Positions 27,272 through 36,225 of a DNA stretch of 64,000 nucleotides are shown piece by piece (within the stretch, counting starts at the first letter, position 1; each line of letters begins with the position of its first letter). Under the pieces are notes generated by a model. It ran no database searches. It saw nothing but the letters and a program-made list of their open reading frames with translations, and was not told the DNA's origin. The DNA is from Candidatus Pelagibacter ubique HIMB140 (GTDB taxonomy: Bacteria > Pseudomonadota > Alphaproteobacteria > Pelagibacterales > Pelagibacteraceae), in the NCBI RefSeq assembly GCF_025558165.1, contig NZ_LAMZ01000001.1:1344001-1408000 (forward strand), given 5' to 3'. The position numbers and the translations under genes are program-made.

Positions 27272-27958
27272 ATGCTTACAAAAAAACAATTATTTACTAG
27301 GGGTATGCTGGATATTTCTCCACATATGTTGTCTGTGATCCCATTTGGAATAATTTGTGGAGCTATCGGTGTTGAATTGGGATTTGACCCATTATTAGTT
27401 TATGCGATGTCTATTATTATTTTTGGTGGTGCATCACAAATTGTTTTTTTACAATTATTATCAGGTGGTGCATCTGGATTGGTAGCAGCAACATCTGTCG
27501 GTGTTATTAATTCAAGACATCTTTTGTATGGAGCAGTTTTATCAGAGTACCTAGAAAAATTATCATTAATAAAAAAATTATTAATCTCTTATATTATTGT
27601 CGATCAAGGTTTTGCAGAGTCTAATAAATTTTTTAAAAAAAACAAATCAGAGCAATACTTACATTATCATTTGATTGGCACAGGTTGCACGATGTGGGTT
27701 TGTTGGCAAATTGCTACATTATCAGGAATCATTTTAGGTTCATTTGTTCCAGAGGAACTTGGATTAAAATTTGCAATACCACTTACTTTTATAGCCATTG
27801 TAATACAAGATTTAAAAAAACTTGATCACTTAATTGTAATGATTGTATGTGGATTGAGTTCGTTATTATTTTATGATGCTCCATTTAGATCTTATATAAT
27901 TATTTCACCTATACTTGCTTTGTTTGTTGCGGCTTTAATATTGAGGTTAAAAAAATAA
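27272..27958 (+). CDS. azlC: AzlC family branched-chain amino acid exporter, large subunit
   Basis: A 228-residue inner-membrane protein with the AzlC signatures SVIPFGIICGAIGVELGF, FGGASQIVFLQLLSGGA and NSRHLLYGAVL. AzlC and the small AzlD together export branched-chain amino acids or analogues. The azlD gene follows after one base. It sits downstream of the iron transporter, maybe by read-through. Confidence 0.9.
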   Translation: MLTKKQLFTRGMLDISPHMLSVIPFGIICGAIGVELGFDPLLVYAMSIIIFGGASQIVFLQLLSGGASGLVAATSVGVINSRHLLYGAVLSEYLEKLSLIKKLLISYIIVDQGFAESNKFFKKNKSEQYLHYHLIGTGCTMWVCWQIATLSGIILGSFVPEELGLKFAIPLTFIAIVIQDLKKLDHLIVMIVCGLSSLLFYDAPFRSYIIISPILALFVAALILRLKK

Positions 27959-27959
27959 A

Positions 27960-28268
27960 ATGACCTGGTTATCAATTATTATTGCAGGAATATTAACTTA
28001 CTTTACTAGAATGACGATGGTAGCTCTAGTAAGTCGAGACATGTTGGGAGATAAAATAAAAGCTGTGTTAGCTTATGTTCCATCAGCCGTGTTTCCTGCA
28101 ATAATATTTCCAGGAATTTTTATAAATGACTACGGTCAGTTCATTGAAATGGATGACCCTAAAATATTTGCTGCAATTATTGCTGTAATTGTTGGTTATT
28201 TTTCAAGAAATATAATCGCAACTATTTTGTCTGGTTTAATTTCTTATTGGTTTTTGATATTTATCTAA
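27960..28268 (+). CDS. azlD: AzlD family branched-chain amino acid exporter, small subunit
   Basis: A 102-residue membrane protein with four predicted segments, beginning WLSIIIAGILTYFTRMTMVAL and containing LAYVPSAVFPAIIFPGIF, the usual AzlD pattern. It is the partner of AzlC. The next gene starts one base after the stop. Confidence 0.88.
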   Translation: MTWLSIIIAGILTYFTRMTMVALVSRDMLGDKIKAVLAYVPSAVFPAIIFPGIFINDYGQFIEMDDPKIFAAIIAVIVGYFSRNIIATILSGLISYWFLIFI

Positions 28269-28269
28269 A

Positions 28270-29286
28270 ATGATCTTTAGACAAATATTCGATAGTGTTT
28301 CTAGCACTTATACTTATTTAATTGCATCTGGAAGGGGACGTGAAGCTTTAATAATAGACCCAGTCTTAGAAAAAGTTGATCAGTATATTAATTTGTTAAA
28401 TCAATTAGATTTAAAATTAGTAAAGGTGATAGATACCCATATTCACGCAGATCATATCTCTGGAATTGCTGAACTAAGAGATAAAACTAATTGTGTAACT
28501 GTTATGGGTAATAAAACTCCTGCCGATGTAGTTGCAATGAGAGTATCAGATGAAGAGATAATCAAAATAGATGGAATTGATCTACAAGCTTTATATACTC
28601 CTGGTCATACTTCTGAGAGCTTTAGTTTTTTGATGGGTGATAGAGTTTTTACAGGAGATACATTGTTAATTAGAGGCACAGGTAGAACAGATTTTCAAAA
28701 CGGAGATCCTAAAGACTCTTATAATTCAATATTTAACAAATTATTAAAACTACCTGATCAAACTCTAGTATATCCAGCACATGATTATAAAGGAGAAATG
28801 GTAAGCACCATTTTAGAAGAGAGACAATTTAATCCAAGATTACAGGTAAAATCAGTAGAAGAGTACGTGGATATTATGAATAATTTAAATTTACCAGATC
28901 CCAAAATGATGGATGTTGCAGTTCCAAGCAATCTTAAGCTGGGCATTGATTTAAACCGTCAAAAAGTAAACAATGGAATTGAGCCAGAGGAGTTTAACAA
29001 GATTAAAAAAGAGGAGGACACAGTTCTGATAGATTTAAGAGAACAAAATGAAATAGATAAAGAAGGTAAACTAGATAATAGTAATATAGTCCCATTTCCT
29101 TCCATGCATGATTACATTGAAAAAAATAAAGATAGCTTAAAAAATAAAAAAATTCTTTTTTACTGTGCTCATGGACACAGATCTACTTTGGCAGTTCAGA
29201 TTTCTAAATCATATAATTTTGGTAACTGCTTTCACTTAATTGGTGGGCTAGAAAAATGGAAAAAAAAAGGATTAGAAATTAACTAA
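28270..29286 (+). CDS. Metallo-beta-lactamase-fold persulfide dioxygenase-like protein fused to rhodanese
   Basis: A 338-residue fusion. The N-terminal MBL domain has DTHIHADHISG (HxHxDH), YTPGHTSES, FTGDTLLIRGTGRTDF and VYPAHDYKG, the ETHE1/BlhE-type set. The C-terminal rhodanese domain (about 235-338) has TVLIDLREQNE and the active cysteine Cys299 in YCAHGHRS. Such fusions oxidise glutathione persulfide and exchange sulfane sulfur, removing sulfide-derived persulfides. It is coupled to a DUF4396 gene with a one-base overlap. Physiological substrate is inferred from the family. Confidence 0.85.
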   Translation: MIFRQIFDSVSSTYTYLIASGRGREALIIDPVLEKVDQYINLLNQLDLKLVKVIDTHIHADHISGIAELRDKTNCVTVMGNKTPADVVAMRVSDEEIIKIDGIDLQALYTPGHTSESFSFLMGDRVFTGDTLLIRGTGRTDFQNGDPKDSYNSIFNKLLKLPDQTLVYPAHDYKGEMVSTILEERQFNPRLQVKSVEEYVDIMNNLNLPDPKMMDVAVPSNLKLGIDLNRQKVNNGIEPEEFNKIKKEEDTVLIDLREQNEIDKEGKLDNSNIVPFPSMHDYIEKNKDSLKNKKILFYCAHGHRSTLAVQISKSYNFGNCFHLIGGLEKWKKKGLEIN

Positions 29287-29723
29287 TGACAGCATCAACT
29301 TTTCATTGGTCTTGTAAACATACTTGGAGAAGAAGTGCAAAGAATACAGCATGGTGTCTATTAGGTTGTGCCATCGGAGATTTTGGAACAATTTTATTTT
29401 TTCAACTTACACAAATTCCTTTTCCAGTATTAGGTATAATGATTCTAGCAATAATAAACGGTTTAATTACAAGTATAATATTAGAAACAATAATCCTAAT
29501 GAGACAAGGTTTTGTATTTAATAATGCTTTGAAGACAGCTTCTGGAATGAGTTTGATTTCAATGATTAGCATGGAAGTGATGATGAATTTGACTGACTTT
29601 GTTTTAACAGGTGGTGCCATTTTAACTTGGTGGGTTATTCCAATTATGCTGATAGTAGGTTTTTTAACTCCGTGGCCCTATAATTATTGGAGATTAAAAA
29701 AATATGGTATTAACTGTCATTAA
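29286..29723 (+). CDS. DUF4396 family membrane protein
   Basis: A 145-residue membrane protein with about four hydrophobic segments. FHWSCKHTWRRSAKNTAWCLLG at the N-terminus (Cys/His-rich), NGLITSIILETIIL, and the end TPWPYNYWRLKKYG are the hallmarks of DUF4396. The N-terminal CKH motif may bind metal, but the function is unknown. It overlaps the MBL-rhodanese gene by one base and the convergent MATE gene by 14. Confidence 0.75.
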   Translation: MTASTFHWSCKHTWRRSAKNTAWCLLGCAIGDFGTILFFQLTQIPFPVLGIMILAIINGLITSIILETIILMRQGFVFNNALKTASGMSLISMISMEVMMNLTDFVLTGGAILTWWVIPIMLIVGFLTPWPYNYWRLKKYGINCH

Positions 29724-31026
29724 ATCTTAAATAAATCCTGTTTAAATAATAATATAAAGACAAAGCTCTCAAAATCATAAATATCGTAAGAGATATCCAT
29801 ACCCCATCATTTGAAATATAATTTGTAAGAACTAAAGAAATTAACAAATATAAAGATACCGAAAAAAACATAGCATTTCTAATTTCTTTTGTTTGAGAGG
29901 CCCCAATGAAAATACCGTCAAATTGATAACAAAAAGACGCAAAAAAAGGCAAGATAATCATCCAAATTGAATAATCTAAACTTAAAGATCTTATTAAATC
30001 AATATCAGACATCATATAAATCACATTCTTATGAATAAAATAATAAACAACAGAAATACCCAATCCTGTAACTGAACTTAAAATAAAAGAATTTTTAACA
30101 ATAGAGCTGAATAAATTTTTATCTTTCTTGCCCAAAGAGTAACCAATAATTCCCTCAGTTGAAAATGCATAAGCATCTAAAATGAATGCTGATAGAAAGA
30201 CAAGATTAATTAATATCGCGTTAGCAGCAATATACTCTTCTCCAATTTTTGATCCAAGGTATGTGAACCACAAAAAAGAAAAAGTAAGCAATATAGTTCG
30301 AATAAAAATATTAAAATTAATATTAAAAATATTTTTTAATTTATTTAGATCAATAATTTCTTTTATTATAAAATTAATTTTTGTGAGCTTGTTTAAATAA
30401 AAAAAAGTATAAATTAAAAAAGCAGTAGAGGTAATTATCCCAGAAAAAAGAGTTCCATATGCAACACCTTTAATATTTAAATTGTATTGAGTTACGAGAA
30501 TTATACTCAATATAATATTTAATATTGAGAAAAATCCTACAGCAATACTTGAAATTTTAGTTTTTTGTAATCCAACAAAGAGACCTGTTATAATATAAAG
30601 AGTAAGTTCCCCTGGAGCTGAATAAATTCTAATTTTAAAATATTTCTCATAAAAAATAGTAGTTTGCAAATTTAGATCAAATATTTGTAGACTTATCTTA
30701 AGAATTAAATTCTGAGCGAAAAATAAGACAATAGAAAAGATAATTACAAATAACAAATTTCTTAAAATAATATTAATTATTTCTTTGTAGTTTTCAGCTC
30801 CATTAGCTTGAGAGACCATACCGACAGTTCCCATTCTTAGAAATCCAAAACTCCAAAAAATCATTGAAAATAAATTTGCTGCAACAGAAGTTGCAGATAA
30901 ATAAGAAACATTACCTAAGTTACCCATTAAAGACGTATCAATAATTGCCACTAATGGAATTGCAAGGTTAGCAAAAAAAATTGGAATAGATAATTTTAAG
31001 ATATATCCAATAGATGATTTTTCCAT
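29710..31026 (-). CDS. MATE family efflux protein
   Basis: A 438-residue membrane protein with twelve predicted segments in two related halves. The N-terminal SIPIFFANLAIPLVAIIDTSLMG and FWSFGFLRMGTVGMVSQANGAE are typical of MATE/DinF-like exporters, which move drugs or metabolites out with Na+ or H+. It is transcribed leftward and may follow the cytochrome b561 gene (16-base gap). Its 3' end overlaps the convergent DUF4396 gene. Confidence 0.88.
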   Translation of the reverse strand: MEKSSIGYILKLSIPIFFANLAIPLVAIIDTSLMGNLGNVSYLSATSVAANLFSMIFWSFGFLRMGTVGMVSQANGAENYKEIINIILRNLLFVIIFSIVLFFAQNLILKISLQIFDLNLQTTIFYEKYFKIRIYSAPGELTLYIITGLFVGLQKTKISSIAVGFFSILNIILSIILVTQYNLNIKGVAYGTLFSGIITSTAFLIYTFFYLNKLTKINFIIKEIIDLNKLKNIFNINFNIFIRTILLTFSFLWFTYLGSKIGEEYIAANAILINLVFLSAFILDAYAFSTEGIIGYSLGKKDKNLFSSIVKNSFILSSVTGLGISVVYYFIHKNVIYMMSDIDLIRSLSLDYSIWMIILPFFASFCYQFDGIFIGASQTKEIRNAMFFSVSLYLLISLVLTNYISNDGVWISLTIFMILRALSLYYYLNRIYLRFNDS

Positions 31027-31042
31027 GTCTGATGATTAATTA

Positions 31043-31570
31043 TTATAATATTTTTTTTAATAAATTTTCTTTAAAGAATAATTTATGAATTATTACAGCA
31101 CTTACATGTAAAGCAACTAAACCAATAAGTACATAGTTTGATATTATATGAATGTTATAAAATTGATCAGCAAGTTCAAAATTGTCTTTTATTTTTATTT
31201 CTTTTAAAAAAATCGCTAAAGTTTCACCATTAAATAGTTTCTTCAATATTCCTGAAATAGTTATTGATAAGATTGTGATGTATAACAATAAGTGATTTAG
31301 TTTAGCTATAAACCTTTGTCCCATAAAAGTAGCAGGCCCTAACTTTGGAACAGGATTAATTAAATTATTTAGTAACCTAAAAATAATAACATAAAATATC
31401 CCAAGACCAATTAATACATGAATATTTTCAATAGTTATTCTTTCTTCACCAAAATCTAAACCAACTAAATAAAAGCCAAGAGGAATTTGAATTAATAGCA
31501 AGATTGCACTTAACCAGTGCATTAACTTTGAAATCAGTCCATATTCTGTTAAGGTGTTCTTAACATGCAT
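31043..31570 (-). CDS. Cytochrome b561 family protein
   Basis: A 175-residue integral membrane di-haem cytochrome with four segments. Histidines suitable for haem are at LMHWLSA, ENIHVLIG, IHIISNYV and ALHVSAVIIHKL. It would pass electrons between quinol and a periplasmic acceptor, perhaps the cytochrome c encoded divergently. Its start codon overlaps that gene's start: both ATGs lie inside ATGCAT at 31565-31570, leaving no intergenic promoter. Confidence 0.88.
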   Translation of the reverse strand: MHVKNTLTEYGLISKLMHWLSAILLLIQIPLGFYLVGLDFGEERITIENIHVLIGLGIFYVIIFRLLNNLINPVPKLGPATFMGQRFIAKLNHLLLYITILSITISGILKKLFNGETLAIFLKEIKIKDNFELADQFYNIHIISNYVLIGLVALHVSAVIIHKLFFKENLLKKIL

Positions 31571-32032
31571 AACTTATTAAAACATACCAAGAAGATCTTT
31601 GGTACAATAATATTATCTTTAATTATGGTGTTTTCTGGCGCATTAGCTAATGCAGAGTTGTCAGTAGAAGATATTATTAAAAGTAGAAAAGCACTATTTA
31701 GTAAGAATTATAGTACTGCTAAGAGGGTACAATCTTTTTCTTCAAATGGAGATTTTGATGAAGCGATAGAACTAATGAAAGAAATGAATGAAAATTACAT
31801 TACTTTGTTAGATCTATTTCCAGAAAATTCTAAAGAAGGATTTAAAACAGAAGCACTACCTATAATTTGGGAAGAAAAAGATACTTTCAACGCATTAATG
31901 CAAAAATCTGCTGATGATATGATTAAACTCACTTCTATTATAGAAGATGCAGATGATATCAGAGGAACTCTAGGAAAATTAATGTGGGCGAATTGTAAGG
32001 CCTGTCATTCCAAATATAGAAAACAACATTAA
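31565..32032 (+). CDS. Cytochrome c'-type periplasmic cytochrome
   Basis: A 155-residue secreted protein with a signal peptide ending near GALANAE and a C-terminal haem site CKACH (Cys144, Cys147, axial His148). Haem at the C-terminus of a predicted helical bundle is the class II cytochrome c layout. It would act in the periplasm as electron carrier or ligand sensor, possibly as partner of the divergent cytochrome b561. An in-frame second ATG is inside the signal peptide, so the first start is kept. Confidence 0.88.
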   Translation: MHNLLKHTKKIFGTIILSLIMVFSGALANAELSVEDIIKSRKALFSKNYSTAKRVQSFSSNGDFDEAIELMKEMNENYITLLDLFPENSKEGFKTEALPIIWEEKDTFNALMQKSADDMIKLTSIIEDADDIRGTLGKLMWANCKACHSKYRKQH

Positions 32033-32110
32033 TAAATTCATATACCCATTTTGGTTAACTAAAATTAATTTTGTTTAATTAATTTAAAATCTAAGTAGTT
32101 TCTTTTTTTT

Positions 32111-34540
32111 ATGGATAAAATTCAGTCTCATGCAAAGCTTGTAATTGTTGGCGGTGGTATAATGGGAGTTAGTTTACTCTATCATCTTACAAAAGAAGGA
32201 TGGAGTGATGTAGTTTTAATTGAAAAAAGCGAACTTACTTCTGGATCAACTTGGCATGCTGCAGGTCAATGTCCTCATATGTTAACGAGTTTAAATCTTG
32301 CAAAAATTCATCTTCATTCAACTAACCTTTATAAGTCACTAGAAAAAGAAACTGAACAACCAACAGGATTTCACGAAACGGGAAGTTTAAGGTTAGCATA
32401 TACCAAAGAGGATCTCGAGTGGTTTGATTATACTAAAGGAATTTTAGATATAGCTGGTTCTCCATGTTCAATTATATCAACAGAAGAAATTCATCAATAT
32501 CATCCTTTTATAAAGTTAGATGGAATTAAAGGTGCTTTTTTAACTCCAGAAGATGGCTACACAGACCCAACTAGCACAACAAATGCAATGGCTAAAGGAG
32601 CAAGAAATGGTGGAGCCAAAATTTATAGAAAAAATAGAGTAACTGATATTGAACAATTGCCTTCAGGAGAGTGGAAAGTAATTACTGAAAAGGGTGATAT
32701 TGTTTGTGAGCATGTTGTTAATGCTGCAGGAAGTTTTTGTCCAGAAGTAGCACAGATGGTTGGTTTAAAAAATGTTCCAAGTATAAATATGATCCATCAA
32801 TACTTAGTTACAGAAGCTCATCCTGAAATAGAAAAATTAAGTAAAGAATTACCAGTTGTAAGGGATCCAGACTCTTCTTCTTATCTAAGACAAGAGGGCA
32901 AAGGACTTTTAATTGGTCCTTATGAAAAAGATGTGGCAGCTTGGGCTTTAGATGGAATGGATTGGAAATTTGATATGGAGTTGTTGGATCCAGATCTTGA
33001 TAGAATTGCAGAACATTTAGAAAAAGGAATGGATCGTATTCCACAGTTTAAAGATGTAGGTATTAAAAGAATTATATGTGGTCCTATTACACATACTCCT
33101 GATGATAATTTTTTAGCTGGTCCTGCACCTGGACTTAAAAATTTTTGGATGTTTTGTGCAGCAAGTATTGGAATTGCTCATGGAGGGGGAGCTGGAAAAT
33201 ATATGGCTCAGTGGATTGTGCATGGTGACTCAGAAATAAATATGATGGAATTTGAACCAAGAAGATACATGAGTTGGGTTGATAAAAATTATTCAGTTGA
33301 AAAATCAAAAGAGCAATATCGAAGAATGTATGTAACTCCGATGCCTAATGATGTTGTAGAGGTTGGAAGACCAATGAAAACAACACCAATTTATCAAAAG
33401 TTGAAAGAAAAAGGTGCTGAATATTTTGAGTTATATGGATGGGAAAAACCAGCTTGGTTTAATAAAGATAATATTAAAGAAGAATTAAGTTATAAAAGAA
33501 ATAATTTATTTCCTATAATTCAAAAAGAATGTCTGCATGTTCATAACAATGTAGGCTTGATAGATCTATCAACTTTTTCAAAATATGAAATTACTGGAGA
33601 AGATAGTTATAACTTTTTAGAAAGACTTTGTGTTAATAGAGTTCCAAAAAAAGATGGAAGTATTGTTTTAACTCATCTTTTAAATGATATTGGAAGAATT
33701 CAAACTGAACTAACTTTAACTAAATTAAAAGATAACCATTATTACGCATTATCAGGTGCAGTATCAGAAATTAGAGATTTGGATTGGCTAAATCAGAATA
33801 AAAAAGAAAACGAAAAAGTTGAAATTAAAAATATAACTTTAGACAAAGGTGTAATTGGTATTATAGGACCAAAATCTAGAATGGTTTTACAAAAATTAAC
33901 AGATACAGATTTAGGAAATGAAAATTTCCCTTGGTTAAAAAGTAAGGAAATAAGTTTAGGTAACATTACTGTAGGAGCTTTAAGAGTAAACTATATGGGT
34001 GAACTAGGTTGGGAACTGCATCATGACTTTAAAGACATGGAAAAACTATATGAGTTATTAAGTGATGCTGGTAAGGAATTTGATATTATAGATTTTGGAG
34101 CTCATGCAATGAATTCTATGAGAATTGAGAAGGGATACAGAGGTTGGGGGTCAGAATTAACTCCAGAAATTAGTGTAGTTGAAGCAGGCTTGGAAAGATT
34201 TTTTAATATTGAAAAAAAATCTGAATTTAAAGGGTCAAAAATTGTATCAAATTTAATAAAAAATGGCCCAAAAATTAAACTAGTTTATATGGAAGTTGAT
34301 GCTGTAGATGCAGATGCTCATGGAAATGAACCAATTTACTCTAATAACAATATAGTTGGTCTTACAACATCAGGAGCTTATGGGTATAGAGTAAACAAAA
34401 GTTTAGCCTTTGGATATGTTGAAACTAAATTTGCAAAAGTTGGAAATGAGTTTTTGATTAAAATCCAAGGAAAAGATGTTAAATCAAAAGTTATTGACGA
34501 ACCTGCTTTTGATTCAAATAACGATAGGCTAAAGTCTTAA
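32111..34540 (+). CDS. Covalent-FAD / GcvT-domain dehydrogenase C (dimethylglycine dehydrogenase family)
   Basis: An 809-residue third paralog. FAD motif VIVGGGIMGVS; His49 in [13 protein letters not shown] is the predicted covalent flavin site; EDGYTDPTSTTNAMAKGARNGG and NMIHQYLVTEAH resemble DMGDH. The C-terminal GcvT-like domain has [35 protein letters not shown] and VEAGLERFF, close in pattern to human DMGDH. It is separate from etf genes and is followed by an unknown 173-residue protein. Like A and B it should feed ETF and folate; the exact methylamine is not determinable here. Confidence 0.84.
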   Translation: MDKIQSHAKLVIVGGGIMGVSLLYHLTKEGWSDVVLIEKSELTSGSTWHAAGQCPHMLTSLNLAKIHLHSTNLYKSLEKETEQPTGFHETGSLRLAYTKEDLEWFDYTKGILDIAGSPCSIISTEEIHQYHPFIKLDGIKGAFLTPEDGYTDPTSTTNAMAKGARNGGAKIYRKNRVTDIEQLPSGEWKVITEKGDIVCEHVVNAAGSFCPEVAQMVGLKNVPSINMIHQYLVTEAHPEIEKLSKELPVVRDPDSSSYLRQEGKGLLIGPYEKDVAAWALDGMDWKFDMELLDPDLDRIAEHLEKGMDRIPQFKDVGIKRIICGPITHTPDDNFLAGPAPGLKNFWMFCAASIGIAHGGGAGKYMAQWIVHGDSEINMMEFEPRRYMSWVDKNYSVEKSKEQYRRMYVTPMPNDVVEVGRPMKTTPIYQKLKEKGAEYFELYGWEKPAWFNKDNIKEELSYKRNNLFPIIQKECLHVHNNVGLIDLSTFSKYEITGEDSYNFLERLCVNRVPKKDGSIVLTHLLNDIGRIQTELTLTKLKDNHYYALSGAVSEIRDLDWLNQNKKENEKVEIKNITLDKGVIGIIGPKSRMVLQKLTDTDLGNENFPWLKSKEISLGNITVGALRVNYMGELGWELHHDFKDMEKLYELLSDAGKEFDIIDFGAHAMNSMRIEKGYRGWGSELTPEISVVEAGLERFFNIEKKSEFKGSKIVSNLIKNGPKIKLVYMEVDAVDADAHGNEPIYSNNNIVGLTTSGAYGYRVNKSLAFGYVETKFAKVGNEFLIKIQGKDVKSKVIDEPAFDSNNDRLKS

Positions 34541-34548
34541 AATAAACC

Positions 34549-35070
34549 ATGCTTCCAGTATCAGTAACAGATCATATAGAGGAATACGTTTCTCAAGAGA
34601 TATATGTTCAAGTTGCAATAATTAAGGGTAAAGAAAAAATTTCTACAGACTCAGCAATCAAAAAATATTTTGTTAGTAATCATTTTAAAGAATTAAGTTT
34701 AGGAAAACCTTACGATCATTTTATTGATGGTTTAAGAGACAAATGTTTGGGCAAATTAAAAAATTCTCCTATGAGAAATACAGAAACTGATGATGAAACA
34801 ATTATAATTTTACAAAAAAAATTAAAGGAATTAAGTGAAGTGGAATTAGAGGATACTTACTGGGAAATAGAAACTGGAGAATTTTTTTCAGGTGAGCAAA
34901 TTAAAGAGTTAGAAAAAGATCGAGATAAACTAATTACAAAATTAAACTCAAGAGATGAAAATGAAGTTGTAAAAACAATTTTTAAATTTTGTGAAAATTA
35001 TGAAAAGTTGTGTGAAAAAAAATATCCAGAAGCACCACTTCCGCTAGAAATATTAAAGTCTAAAAATTAA
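34549..35070 (+). CDS. Unknown protein following dehydrogenase C
   Basis: A 173-residue soluble, highly charged protein with no signal peptide or membrane segment. It begins MLPVSVTDHIEEYVSQEIYVQ, has several lysine/glutamate-rich helical stretches (for example LQKKLKELSEVELEDTYWEIE) and a cysteine pair near the end (FKFCENYEKLCEKK). I do not recognise the family. It starts eight bases after dehydrogenase C, so it is probably co-transcribed, and a stem-loop terminator lies ten bases past its stop. Confidence 0.6.
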   Translation: MLPVSVTDHIEEYVSQEIYVQVAIIKGKEKISTDSAIKKYFVSNHFKELSLGKPYDHFIDGLRDKCLGKLKNSPMRNTETDDETIIILQKKLKELSEVELEDTYWEIETGEFFSGEQIKELEKDRDKLITKLNSRDENEVVKTIFKFCENYEKLCEKKYPEAPLPLEILKSKN

Positions 35071-35079
35071 TTTTTTTAA

Positions 35080-35119
35080 GGGTTCGCTCTTTAGTTGATA
35101 CCTAAAGAGCTCCCTTTTT
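35080..35119 (+). terminator. Rho-independent terminator after the dehydrogenase C unit
   Basis: A perfect nine-base stem, GCTCTTTAG (86-94 of the 35,0xx block) with CTAAAGAGC (35102-35110), encloses a seven-base loop; GGG (35080-35082) and CCC (35112-35114) can extend it past small bulges. TTTTTA follows. It is placed to end the rightward unit 32111-35070. Confidence 0.75.
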
Positions 35120-35354
35120 ATCGCCTCTTTGGCATTAAATCCAAACGGATTTTATTATTTTAAGTTTTTTTATATCTAAAGATCTTCAGCTAAGTATCAG
35201 GTGGTAGCAATTTTAACATAAACCTCCTTCATATAAAAAGGTAATTATATCAAAATTATTTTCAATAAATTTATTTGCATTTAGTGCAAATATATAAGTT
35301 GAATACAACCTACTGCTTTAGTAGATTCCCGATATCTTATTTAACTTCCTTCAA
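35120..35354. other. Gene-free convergent spacer with several small palindromes
   Basis: No gene is supported here. Visible items: AAATCC-AAAC-GGATTT (35137-35152); TATTTGCA-TTTAG-TGCAAATA (35272-35292), perfect arms; and on the minus strand an extended -10 TGATATAAT (35244-35252) followed by AAGGAGG (35223-35229) and a nine-codon open frame (35190-35219, MLKLLPPDT). The ribosome-site spacing to that ATG is only three bases, which is short. A small RNA or leader is possible but unproven. Confidence 0.4.
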
Positions 35355-36212
35355 TTATTTTTTATTAATTAATTCACTAATAAAGTTTTCTCCATAACCA
35401 TCATCAACAGCTTTTTGAAAATAATTTTTATTTAGTTCAGCAACTTTTTCAGCTTCAGGAAAATCTTTTAAAAGATCCTGAATGTAAGTTAAATCTTTAA
35501 CAGAGTTACTTGCAGTAAATTTAAATCCTGTGTAATCACCTTTAAGTAAATTATCAAAAACTCTGTTCAGAGCCGCAGAGTTTCCAGATCCTAGCTTTGC
35601 AACATCAAAGACTTTTTTTAGATCTAATCCTAATCCTGTAGCGCATTTAGCTAAATGATTTACTAATGCTCCATTTCCTAAAGATAAAAAATTATTTAAA
35701 AGTTTTGATTTTGCACCCATACCTACTGGACCAAAATGAAAATAATCTTTACAAAATATATTAAAATAAGGCTCTGCTATTTTAAAATTCTCATCTGACG
35801 CTCCGACAATACCTCCTAAAACACCTTCTTCTGCTTGAACAGGCCCTCCCATTACTGGGCATTCAACATAGTTAATATTATTTGATTTAAAAATTGCCTC
35901 AGTTTCAATAGAGCCAGTTTTATTGTGAGTAGTAATATCAATCACAATTGTTTTATCATTTAATATATCAGATAATTTTTCTGAAATAGATTTTGCAATA
36001 GGTGTGTTGGTGACACACATAAATAAAGCATCTAAATTTTTAGACGCAAAATCTTCAAATGACTTAACTTCTTCAGCTCCCTCACTTACTATCTTTTCAA
36101 TAGGTTTACGATTTTTGTTAGCAATTACAAAAAGATTATTTTTGTGCTTAATGATGTTTTTAGCAATTCCATAACCCATATAACCAACACCAATAAAACC
36201 AATATTTTTCAT
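35355..36212 (-). CDS. Beta-hydroxyacid dehydrogenase (3-hydroxyisobutyrate / tartronate semialdehyde reductase family)
   Basis: A 285-residue NAD(P)-dependent enzyme. It has NIGFIGVGYMGYGIAKNI (Rossmann), ECPVMGGPVQAEEGVLGGIVG (substrate loop) and GPVGMGAKSKLLNNFLSLGN, with the catalytic lysine in this last segment. It reduces or oxidises a 3-hydroxy acid. It is the last gene of the leftward group with EamA and altronate-dehydratase-like genes, in the sugar-acid island. The second copy at 44499 has a more classical DAPVSGG loop, so the two probably differ in substrate. Confidence 0.85.
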   Translation of the reverse strand: MKNIGFIGVGYMGYGIAKNIIKHKNNLFVIANKNRKPIEKIVSEGAEEVKSFEDFASKNLDALFMCVTNTPIAKSISEKLSDILNDKTIVIDITTHNKTGSIETEAIFKSNNINYVECPVMGGPVQAEEGVLGGIVGASDENFKIAEPYFNIFCKDYFHFGPVGMGAKSKLLNNFLSLGNGALVNHLAKCATGLGLDLKKVFDVAKLGSGNSAALNRVFDNLLKGDYTGFKFTASNSVKDLTYIQDLLKDFPEAEKVAELNKNYFQKAVDDGYGENFISELINKK

Positions 36213-36225
36213 CCAACCTCCTAAT

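Noticed and set aside
35053-35151. Minus-strand open frame of about 32 codons across the terminator
   Set aside because: No start codon, it overlaps the end of the 34549 gene and the stem-loop; likely chance.
35071-35354. tRNA, tmRNA, glycine or SAM-V riboswitch
   Set aside because: No T-loop, acceptor pairing or recognisable aptamer core; the spacer lies between convergent gene ends. No tRNA or rRNA was seen anywhere in the window.
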